Shown: positions 6,069-14,400 of the stretch, one piece after another
Layout: the number at the start of each line of letters is the position of its first letter
How positions within the stretch are numbered: the first letter of the stretch is position 1
Source: a virus
DNA length: 40,338 bases
Reading direction: 5' to 3' (one strand)
IMG/VR virus record: IMGVR_UViG_3300032278_000030
Coordinates: 1 to 40,338 of that record
Translations under genes and position numbers: made by a program
Notes under the pieces: generated by a model
Seen by the model: the letters and a program-made list of their open reading frames with translations, nothing else
Told to the model about the DNA's origin: nothing
The model's database searches: none

Positions 6069-8339
6069 GTGGCGTTCTCCCAATATGGCGAATGGCAACG
6101 CTCCACGGGGCGTTTGGACGATCCCATCGACATAGACGGTGACGGGGGGTTCAATGGTCTGGACAGCTACACCGAACCCACCTCGTTGAAGCAGGGGTTG
6201 GTGACGACGAGCGAGAACATGCGGTTCGACGGCGGCAAGGCGGTCGTGCGCGAGGGGTTGGAGTTCAAGGCCGGGAGCACGGTGACGTTCACCCACTATC
6301 CGGGCTACGACGAGGTGTTCACCGCCGCCACGGTGTCCGATCCAGACGACTCGAACATAGACTACGTCATGGCGGCGACCCGCACCAAGGCTCTTTTGTG
6401 GAACAGGACGTCGGAACTTGGCGAACTGCTGTGCGAAGACGGGGCATATCTGACCACGGAGGACGGCGACTTCATGGCATTGAACGTGACGGAGCTTGCG
6501 GTGCCCTACTATTCAGCGACGATAGCGTCTGGGTCATGGAGCACCTCGACGGAGAAGGCGACCTCATCCAGCCACAGTTTCCAGACGGGTGACGCGGTGG
6601 AGGTGAGCAGCAGCGGGACGATGCCCGTTCCGATCAAGGTGAGGACGGTGTACTACGTTATAGACACGGGAACTAACGACTTTCAGCTTGCGACCACCTT
6701 GACTCTTGCCCGCGCGGGCACGGCGATAGACATAACCAACGTCGGTTCGGGGAACCACACGGTGCAGTCCGTGGTGTCCAACGCGGCGGTCACTGCGTTG
6801 GTGGCCTTCGGTTCGGTGGACACCAGCGCGAACACCTTCACGGAGACAGCCCACGGGTTCTCGAACACTGACGCGGTCTACGTGGACAGCACGGGCACTT
6901 TGCCCACGGCTGACGGCAACGTATTGTCCACGACGGCCAAGTATTACATATCAAACGTCGCGGCGAACACCTTCAAGTTGTCGGAGGTTAGCGGGGGGGC
7001 GGTGCTGGACGTAACGGACGCCGGATCGGGCACCCACGTGGTGCGAAGCGCGGCGGACACCATGAAGCCCAGCATACTCCACGCGAACGACAAGGTGTTC
7101 ATTTTCAGAAGCGGAGCCAGACCGTTGGAGTGGGACAACGTGTTCTCCTCCGGCGGAGCGGGAGTGACTTCGAGCAAGTTCGCCGCCAAGACGAACACGG
7201 CGACTTCGGGCAGCGCCTGTCCCGACGCGGACTGGGGTTTGTGGTTCCGCAACCGTTTGATCGTGCCCAACCCAGACACCGTGTCCTCTTCGGTGGCGAA
7301 CAATTCGCAGACCATCTTGATGAGCGACATCCTCGACACGGACGAGTACGTGGTGGACAGCGAGTTCTACATGAACAAGGGGTCGGCGGATTTCGTGGTC
7401 GGGGCGATGCCCTATCAGGAGGATCAGGTGATTGTCTTCAACCGGCGCAGCATCCATATCCTGACGGGGATACGGAACACCAGCACGGCGACTCACTTCG
7501 AGATAACCCGCCAGTTCGGGTGCGTCAGTCGAAAGAGCATAGCGCAGTCCGGCCCCAACACCTACTTTCTGAGCGACAACGGAATCTACGCTTTGGAGCC
7601 GGGGTTCGACCCCGCCAAGGGGGACGCCATAGCGATTTCCAAGGTGTCGGCGTTCACCATGCCGTTGTCGCGTCCCGTGAACGACGTGCTGGGCACGGTG
7701 AACTTCGACGAGGAAGCGATCCACAAGGCGTCGGGCATAGTGTTCGACAACAAATATTTTCTGTCCCTGCCAGTGAACGACAGCTTGGACTGCACGGTGG
7801 TTCTGGTCTACGATTTCCTTCTGGATGCGTGGGTTTCAAAGGACACTTTCCCCAGCGGATTCGTGGTGGACGACTTCTTCATAACCAGTTTCGGGACGGG
7901 GAACCAGAGACGGCGCCTGTTCGTTTCCAACGACAAGGGGTGGTGGCTGTACGGCGAGGGGAGCGTGGATCACTCCACGCGGGTGCTGGGAACGGACACC
8001 GAGGAGACTACCGCGATTGCGGGCAAGCTGATCACCAGAAGCTACACTTTGAACAACATAGGAGTGAAGCGTTTCATGACGGGACAGGTGGCGTCCACGA
8101 TGAGCGCGAACGACTCCTTCACGTTGACTGCCCACACCAACGACCCGGACACCAGCACGGAAGCCATCACGGTGACTGCGACTTCGGACGAGGACTTGCT
8201 CACGCGGTTCGGCATAAGGAACAGGGGTTATTCGGCAAGGGTCGAGATCAACGTGTTGGTCGGGCGACCGACCTTCAAGCACGTGGTGGTGGAGAGCGCG
8301 AGCCTCACCTTGGGCGCCAGAGCGGAGGCGGTGGAATAG
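6069..8339 (+). CDS. Large tail nozzle-like protein (tail tubular B / stabilization type)
   Basis: Encodes 756 residues from a GTG at 6069, two bases after the fibre stop. The layout is that of podovirus tail-nozzle or DNA-stabilization proteins: an N-terminal segment with ENMRFDGGKAVVREGLEF, then a beta-rich body with VIVFNRRSIHILTGI and TYFLSDNGIYALEPG, which look like propeller strands. Two tandem beta modules (about residues 175-320) share the VDSTGTLP and GSG(N/T)H motifs. Residues 21-32 (DIDGDGGFNGLD) fit an EF-hand calcium loop. It should form the lower tail through which DNA exits. The assignment is by pattern. Confidence 0.65.
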   Translation: MAFSQYGEWQRSTGRLDDPIDIDGDGGFNGLDSYTEPTSLKQGLVTTSENMRFDGGKAVVREGLEFKAGSTVTFTHYPGYDEVFTAATVSDPDDSNIDYVMAATRTKALLWNRTSELGELLCEDGAYLTTEDGDFMALNVTELAVPYYSATIASGSWSTSTEKATSSSHSFQTGDAVEVSSSGTMPVPIKVRTVYYVIDTGTNDFQLATTLTLARAGTAIDITNVGSGNHTVQSVVSNAAVTALVAFGSVDTSANTFTETAHGFSNTDAVYVDSTGTLPTADGNVLSTTAKYYISNVAANTFKLSEVSGGAVLDVTDAGSGTHVVRSAADTMKPSILHANDKVFIFRSGARPLEWDNVFSSGGAGVTSSKFAAKTNTATSGSACPDADWGLWFRNRLIVPNPDTVSSSVANNSQTILMSDILDTDEYVVDSEFYMNKGSADFVVGAMPYQEDQVIVFNRRSIHILTGIRNTSTATHFEITRQFGCVSRKSIAQSGPNTYFLSDNGIYALEPGFDPAKGDAIAISKVSAFTMPLSRPVNDVLGTVNFDEEAIHKASGIVFDNKYFLSLPVNDSLDCTVVLVYDFLLDAWVSKDTFPSGFVVDDFFITSFGTGNQRRRLFVSNDKGWWLYGEGSVDHSTRVLGTDTEETTAIAGKLITRSYTLNNIGVKRFMTGQVASTMSANDSFTLTAHTNDPDTSTEAITVTATSDEDLLTRFGIRNRGYSARVEINVLVGRPTFKHVVVESASLTLGARAEAVE

Positions 8340-8340
8340 G

Positions 8341-8718
8341 ATGGGTGGGATAAAGACGGCCTTGCTGAAGCAACTGAAGGGTTATTCTCCGGTTGACCGC
8401 ATCGTGATGCTTTACGAGACGGGCGAGGACTTTGTGAAGGAACTGGCGAACTACATGACGGGGGGCATAGTCATATCGAACCCGCGCTTCTTCATGATGG
8501 TGAAGGCAATCGACTCGTCCAAGCCGCCGAGGGGGCAGTGGGGAGTGGAGGAACCCGACTGCTGGTACGCCAGATGGGTGGCGGGAGACAACGCCCTGCC
8601 CAACATGTTCGACTCTTTGGAACCGTTGCCTTGGCTGATGTTCCGCAGGTTGACGGAGAAAGGTGAAACGACTTTGCGCAAATACGAATGGGACAGGATT
8701 CGGGGGAAAATAAAATGA
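8341..8718 (+). CDS. Conserved-looking virion-operon protein, unknown role
   Basis: Encodes 125 residues, starting one base after the nozzle-like stop and ending in an ATGA overlap with the next gene. It is a compact mixed alpha/beta protein with many aromatic residues (PDCWYARWVAGDN, PWLMFRRLTEKGETTLRKYEW). No signal peptide, transmembrane span or known motif is visible. The segment around SNPRFFMMVKAI suggests a globular enzyme-like or adaptor fold, but I cannot name it. Position between the nozzle-like and internal-protein genes suggests an assembly factor or a small tail or internal subunit. Confidence 0.65.
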   Translation: MGGIKTALLKQLKGYSPVDRIVMLYETGEDFVKELANYMTGGIVISNPRFFMMVKAIDSSKPPRGQWGVEEPDCWYARWVAGDNALPNMFDSLEPLPWLMFRRLTEKGETTLRKYEWDRIRGKIK

Positions 8719-10148
8719 ACTTGACCACAGCGGCTGGAAAACTGAACGAGGCGGCGCCGCAAGGCGAGCGTCTCATATACGCCAATCCTCTTGAGGAGGC
8801 CATGCTGAAGAGCATGGGCGGAAGCGGCAAACCAGCGAGCGGGGGGGTGCCTTCCTACAAGAAGGGGGACGTGGACGTGCCGCCCGCTCCGACTCAGCAG
8901 CCCTACGGCGAGTCCATGAGGGAAGCCCTTGAGTCGCAGATCGCTCTGGCTCCCCGAATGTATGAGGCGGAGGCTTCTCAGCAATACGGACGCCCCGCCT
9001 ACGCCCAGATGGAGAGCGACATCATGCGGCAGAGCTTGCTTGGCAGAGAGGGGCGCGGAGGCGGCTTGATCGACTTGATCGGAACGCCAGCCCGCCACTT
9101 CACAACGGGTAGGGTTGGCCCAGAGGGCGTGATGGAGCAAGCTCGTTATCCGGGCTACACGCGGGGTGGACAGTTCGGGGGACTCGCCCAATACGGGGCG
9201 GACATATCGGAGTACGGCGCCCAACGCCAACGGGCGGCTGACATACGGGACGTCGGAATGATGGGGAGAGAAGCCACCCGCGCGTTACGGGAGGCCGATC
9301 CATTTAGTTCCATGATGCTTGGCGACATGAGTGGCTTGGCGAGGGAGGAACTGGCTGGCCCCGCGCAGGGGCAATACAGCGGACTTCTTGGAATGATGGG
9401 TGAGCAAGCACAGGAGGGATTGGCCGCTGGAAGCGACTTGAGCGCCAGAGAGCGCAGGAACGCCGAGCAGGAAGCCCGTCAGGCGATGGAGGCTCGCGGA
9501 CGCCAGCTTGACCCGATGGCTGCGGTTGCGGAACTGGAGAATTTGGAGAGGGCGCGTATGGCGCGTCGGTCGGAGCGGCGTGGATACGCCGGTCAAGTGA
9601 TGCAGTCGGAGGATGCCCGCAGGGAAGCGGCGAGACGCTATGCCCAGCAGACGATGGGAGCGAGCAGGGCGATGTCGGCTGATCCGTTCATGGCGATTTT
9701 GGGAAGACCCAGCGGGATGGGGCAACAGATTGCCCAAGCTGGTCTTGGGGCTGGACAAGCTGGATTGGGCGCAGGGCCGGGAGTGGTCTTCAATCCAGAG
9801 GCCGGCTTGAGCTACATGCTGGGCCAGCAGGGTCAGCAGATGGGCTTGCAAGCCGCTCAAGCTGGAGCAAGCGCGAGGCGCGGCGCTGGCATGATGGGGA
9901 TGGCTGGCAACATACTTGGTGGTATGGCTACGGGTGGAACAGGATTTTTCTGCTGGATAGCCCGCGAAGTGTACGGGGAGAGCAATCCGAAGTGGATGCA
10001 GTTCCGCGAATGGATGCTGAACCACGCCCCGATATGGTTCCGCGACTGGTACTTGCTGAACGGCGAGGCGGTGGCGGAGAGCATAAGGGACAAGCCCGAA
10101 GTGAAGGCGCGGATCAAGATATTCATGGATTCCAAATTGGAGGCATAG
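8715..10148 (+). CDS. Putative internal virion protein with Cys-aromatic C-terminal domain
   Basis: Encodes 477 residues. An in-frame ATG at 8688 exists, but 8715 gives the ATGA overlap used throughout this operon and a G-rich site just upstream. The first 340 residues are Ala/Gln/Met/Arg-rich helices (EARRQAMEARGRQLDPM, ARRYAQQTMGASRAM), then a Gly/Ala stretch, as in podovirus internal core proteins. The last 70 residues form a distinct domain opening with FFCWIAREVYGESNPKW and ending in KPEVKARIKIFMDSK. This resembles the CFIATAAYG-type C-terminal module seen in assorted bacterial and phage proteins. The core role is inferred. Confidence 0.6.
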   Translation: MNLTTAAGKLNEAAPQGERLIYANPLEEAMLKSMGGSGKPASGGVPSYKKGDVDVPPAPTQQPYGESMREALESQIALAPRMYEAEASQQYGRPAYAQMESDIMRQSLLGREGRGGGLIDLIGTPARHFTTGRVGPEGVMEQARYPGYTRGGQFGGLAQYGADISEYGAQRQRAADIRDVGMMGREATRALREADPFSSMMLGDMSGLAREELAGPAQGQYSGLLGMMGEQAQEGLAAGSDLSARERRNAEQEARQAMEARGRQLDPMAAVAELENLERARMARRSERRGYAGQVMQSEDARREAARRYAQQTMGASRAMSADPFMAILGRPSGMGQQIAQAGLGAGQAGLGAGPGVVFNPEAGLSYMLGQQGQQMGLQAAQAGASARRGAGMMGMAGNILGGMATGGTGFFCWIAREVYGESNPKWMQFREWMLNHAPIWFRDWYLLNGEAVAESIRDKPEVKARIKIFMDSKLEA

Positions 10149-10151
10149 GTC

Positions 10152-11474
10152 ATGGCTAGAGGACAATCACCATTTCAAGGCAGATATACCGTACCCACGG
10201 TGGACTTCAGTCCGATTGCGCAGGGCGGAGCCGCATGGGGCGAAGCGTACAAGGGAGTTGGCAAGTCGATAGGCGAGGGTATCGAGAAGTACGGGTTGCG
10301 GAAGGAGCAGCAAAAGGTGGAATTGAGTGAGATAAGAAGCGGGTTGGATTTCCTTAAACAAGCAAAGAGCAAAGAAAGTAACCCTGAGATGAAGGTTTAC
10401 TACGACACCGCTGAAAGTTTTCTGGAAGACCAGAACGTCACGTCGAAGGAAAGGGCTGCATATACCACCAACATGTTCAAACATTTAACCTTGGGGAGTC
10501 AGCTTGACGCGCGGCGGGCGACAACGGAACAAACCAAGAACATCAACCTCCTCATGGATAGAACGCGAGATTACGATATTAAAATAAAGGATTTAACTGC
10601 AAAGATCAAAGAAAACGATTTATTCATGAGTAATTTAGATAGAGCAGATAGTCCTGAAGCACTAAAAGCTCTCATAGATGAGCGAAGGAACAGAGCCAAA
10701 CTCCAAGCAGCTGATGTTGCGCTTATTCCAGTGAAAAAGGAAAAGGAAGAGCTTAATTTGGAAATTGCAAAATTGGATGCAAAGTGGCGCGAGGAAACTG
10801 ACCCGACGCGAAAAGCTGCGTTTGAAGAGGAACTCGATAACTCGAAGTCGATTCGCAGGCACAGGGATTTGCTGTCAGACAATTTGGACGCAAAAGTGCA
10901 AGGAAAGGCCGTTAAACTAAGGGGAGTGCATATGCCTGACGGGTCGGTACTTCCCAACACTGGCATCGCCCCTGATGGCAAGATCATAGACATGAGCACT
11001 GGCAAGCCGTTCATAATGGGAACGTTTAGCGAGGGAGACACTTGGCAGGACGTCGCGAACAAGTCACGTCCGTTTTGGGAAGCCAAAGTGAAGAACATGG
11101 GGGAGAAAATGCATATGATCACTGTTGAGAACCAAGGCAGCGGTGTCTTTTATGACGATGACGTCACTCTGAGCGTGGCAGCTTACGACATGGTGGTGAC
11201 GCAGGGCAAAGGCGGAGAAAAGGATGGCACGTGGGATTATGAATGGTCGGATGAGGAAGGAAATAAATATAACGTGGAGGACTTGAAAGATTTGGAAACT
11301 CTAGACGAGGGTACTCCCAAAGAACGGGATATGGCAAAGAAGTTGAGGGCTTATCGCAAGGCCGTGGAAGGGCGTGACGCGATGCCGCCAGCAGGCAGAG
11401 CGGCGCAGCGCGGTGGTGGCGGCGACATTTCCGAAGATGAGTTAAACAAGAGCCTTGACGATATTGATCTATGA
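10152..11474 (+). CDS. Putative internal virion protein, coiled coil
   Basis: Encodes 440 residues. GGAGG lies upstream of the ATG, and the stop overlaps the next gene as ATGA. After a Gly/Pro-rich N-terminus (QSPFQGRYTVPTVDFSPIAQ), residues about 35-240 are a long, strongly charged coiled coil (KKEKEELNLEIAKLDAKW). A small mixed domain follows (residues about 250-400), then an acidic end (DISEDELNKSLDDIDL). Its position between another helical protein and a giant one matches the three internal or ejection proteins of T7-like phages, which form the core and enter the cell with DNA. No enzymatic motif is seen. Confidence 0.6.
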   Translation: MARGQSPFQGRYTVPTVDFSPIAQGGAAWGEAYKGVGKSIGEGIEKYGLRKEQQKVELSEIRSGLDFLKQAKSKESNPEMKVYYDTAESFLEDQNVTSKERAAYTTNMFKHLTLGSQLDARRATTEQTKNINLLMDRTRDYDIKIKDLTAKIKENDLFMSNLDRADSPEALKALIDERRNRAKLQAADVALIPVKKEKEELNLEIAKLDAKWREETDPTRKAAFEEELDNSKSIRRHRDLLSDNLDAKVQGKAVKLRGVHMPDGSVLPNTGIAPDGKIIDMSTGKPFIMGTFSEGDTWQDVANKSRPFWEAKVKNMGEKMHMITVENQGSGVFYDDDVTLSVAAYDMVVTQGKGGEKDGTWDYEWSDEEGNKYNVEDLKDLETLDEGTPKERDMAKKLRAYRKAVEGRDAMPPAGRAAQRGGGGDISEDELNKSLDDIDL

Positions 11475-14400
11475 GTCCCGAAAACGACTTGATGCCTTTT
11501 CCCAAGGAGGAGAAAGACCCTTTCTCCAAGGGGGATGACTTCGGGGAAAGTCCTCCGCAGGACTTTCGCACCGGGGCACCGTATCCCGTGATGCCGAGGA
11601 AGCGCGTGGAAAAATACCCATCGCGGAAGCTCTCCGAGGCGGACTTGAAGCGCCTTGCTAGGAACTGGGGAGTGGACGTCGAGACAACTCGTCGTGAGTT
11701 GGAGAAAATGAAGGAGTGGCAAATGGTTCCCGTTGAACCGACGCCGTTGAAGCCGAAGGAAGTCATAAGGAAACACCTAGAAGACACGGTGGGGTTAGGT
11801 GGCTTCGATGCCTACAGGGCGTTGATGAAGACGAAGAGCGAGGTGATGAGATCAACCTTGAAGTCCAGTAAGAAATTAAAGAGGGCGTACGTGCTTGGAT
11901 CGCAGAAGACTAGGGATGAAATACGCAGGAAGATAGAGGAACGAGTGAATGAAAAGTACGACAACTTGTTCAAGGAATATGCTCCCGGCGGCGGAGTGGT
12001 GACAGCGGCGACCCTTGCTCGATATGAAGGAGAGTTGCCTCCACATCTTCTTCGCGAGGCGATGTGGCAGAAGCAGAACGCCCCCAAGGTTCCCTTGCGC
12101 GACCACGGAACCGAATTGTATTTTCAAGCGATCATAAACAAGGAGATGGGTTGGGATGAACTGGAGGACAACGATTTTCTTAATTTGGCGGAAATGTACG
12201 TTGATCGTCATCCCCTTTACAGGAAAAGCGAGGAGTTCAAGGCAATTTCAAGCAGGGCTGCGGAGATGCGGAAGAAGATGGCGATGGAGTTGTCGGCCAA
12301 AGGCACCGAACTGCAACCAATGGGTCGCTTGACCCATGACTTGACCAGTCCGACTTGGATGGCAATTGCGGAAGCCGCCAGAGAGGCATTGCCCATACCT
12401 GTGACCGACGAGGAGCAATCGATCAGGGACACCGCTCGTGTGCTCTACCAGCTAGAGGGCGAGGATTTTGGGACAGCCAAGGTGGTTGGCTTAATGAGTG
12501 GAGTGGTCGGAGTGTATGGCAATGCGTACAGACAGTTGGCGAAAAAGGGGTTAACGTCCATCATCGGGGAGGGGGCGAAACAGAAGGCGAAGTCGTTCGC
12601 CGCGTTGGCTGCGGTGGAGGTCGGGGTGGATAGAATCTACAATCCCGAAGGACACAGCATAATAAATATGATTTTCAACGAGGGCGAACCCAACAGACTT
12701 CTCTCGATGGCGGAGTCAATAGCCATAGGCACGATTTTCAATTTGGGGTTTGACGCGGTACGCGGCATGAAGGGGATGAAACGCAGCGAGGTTGCGGGGT
12801 ACTTGGAGAATAAGCTGCCTTACTCCAAGAACGAGTTGTTGAAAATAGACCCGAAGAACCCGCCGCCGGGTTGGCACAGGACGTTCGAGCCGCCGAAGGT
12901 GTCCAAGGAGGTGGCGGAGAAAGTGACTGCGCTGACAAAGCGAAGCGGAGCGTTGGAGGAGGAAATACACCAGTTCGCGCTCAAGATTCACAAGCGCGCG
13001 GATGAGCGCTGGTTTCGCAAAGAAGGGCTGACACGCGAACATATCCGCGAGAAATATCTTTGGACTAAGCCCACGAACAAGCAGATGGCGCGCATGACTT
13101 CTCTCACCGAGGAATTGAAGGATGTGCAGAATCAAATAAAATCATTGGTTCGCACTCCAGACGAAGCAGCCGCGATGGAACGCACGGTGGGCAGGGCATG
13201 GGAGAAGGCGCGAGGGGTAGCTAAAACGGAACCTTTGCGCCTTGAGGCAAAGGAGCAACTGAGGTTGCCTGTCAGAGGCGCGGTCAGCGAAGCCGAAAGA
13301 TTGAGTCGGGCGATAGAGGACAATGCGGCCAGACATGAGTTTCTGAAAAACAGGGCAGTTGAGTTACGGGTTCAGGCCAGAGAGTTCATAAACGCAGGAA
13401 GAAAGGAAGAGGGATTGGCGTTGGCCGCGAAGGGGTCTGCCCTTGACGCGGAGAGGATGGCTATTGAGCCAAGTAGTTTAACTCCCCTTGGGCTAAGGGG
13501 GGCGAGAAGGGAAGAAGTTGTTCGCGGTGCAAGGGGGGTTGAAGACGCTGGTCGAGCAGGAGAAGCCATTCCACTGAAACGCACCATGCAGGACACCGTG
13601 GACGACGTGGTGGCTGGACAGGAGCGTCACAAGAATAAACTTGCTCACCAAGAGAAATCATTGGGGGCGGTGGCCGATGTCGCAACGGACGGAGTGACGG
13701 GGTTCAAGCCCTTGATCGACGACATACCAGAGGAAGTGATGGCTGCGATGAGGAAGGAAATCGCCCGCATCTCTCCCACCCGCATCGCCAAACCGACTGA
13801 GGTGCTTGAACAATTGCAACTGAAGGATGCCGCCAAGTTGCGGCGAGTGCTTCACAACGCCCAGAATGAACTGAAGACGAGCAACGAGCGGATAGCCTTG
13901 GCGAAGGCGGCGGCGGAGCAAACGGAGGCCGCTGTCACCACTCCGACAAAGGGTGGACTACGTGTCGATCCTTGGACGCAGCAAGGCATTGCGGACATTG
14001 CGACGAGGGAGATGTTCACCTATCCGGCGGTGGCCAAGGAGTTGGCGATAAGGGCAGGTTTCGGTCATGCGACTGGAACGTTGGCGGAGGACGAGGGATA
14101 CGGCTACTGGAGCGGTTGGATGTTCGGATTTTCCCAGTTCAATCCCCGATTCCTCAATATACGCGGAATGAAAAGCCTTGGCATCCAGACTCCACCCATT
14201 CGACAGGGAAAGGTGGACGCCGTGCTTGAGCAGATCATGACTGCCGTGGAGAAGATACATCCGCGTCCCGCCATGCGTCTGATGAAATATGAGACGAAGG
14301 TGGGTTCCATTCCCATCGTGTTGGGGGAACAGGGCGGAAAATATTACAAGTCGTTGGACGAGGCAATGGAGCGAGGCGTCATCTCAGAGGCAGAGCGCAA

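Noticed and set aside
7130-8353. 407-codon frame inside the nozzle-like gene
   Set aside because: It is Gly/Arg/Gln-rich shadow coding with no start signals. Unlike the dcm overlap, it shows no recognisable motifs or repeats.
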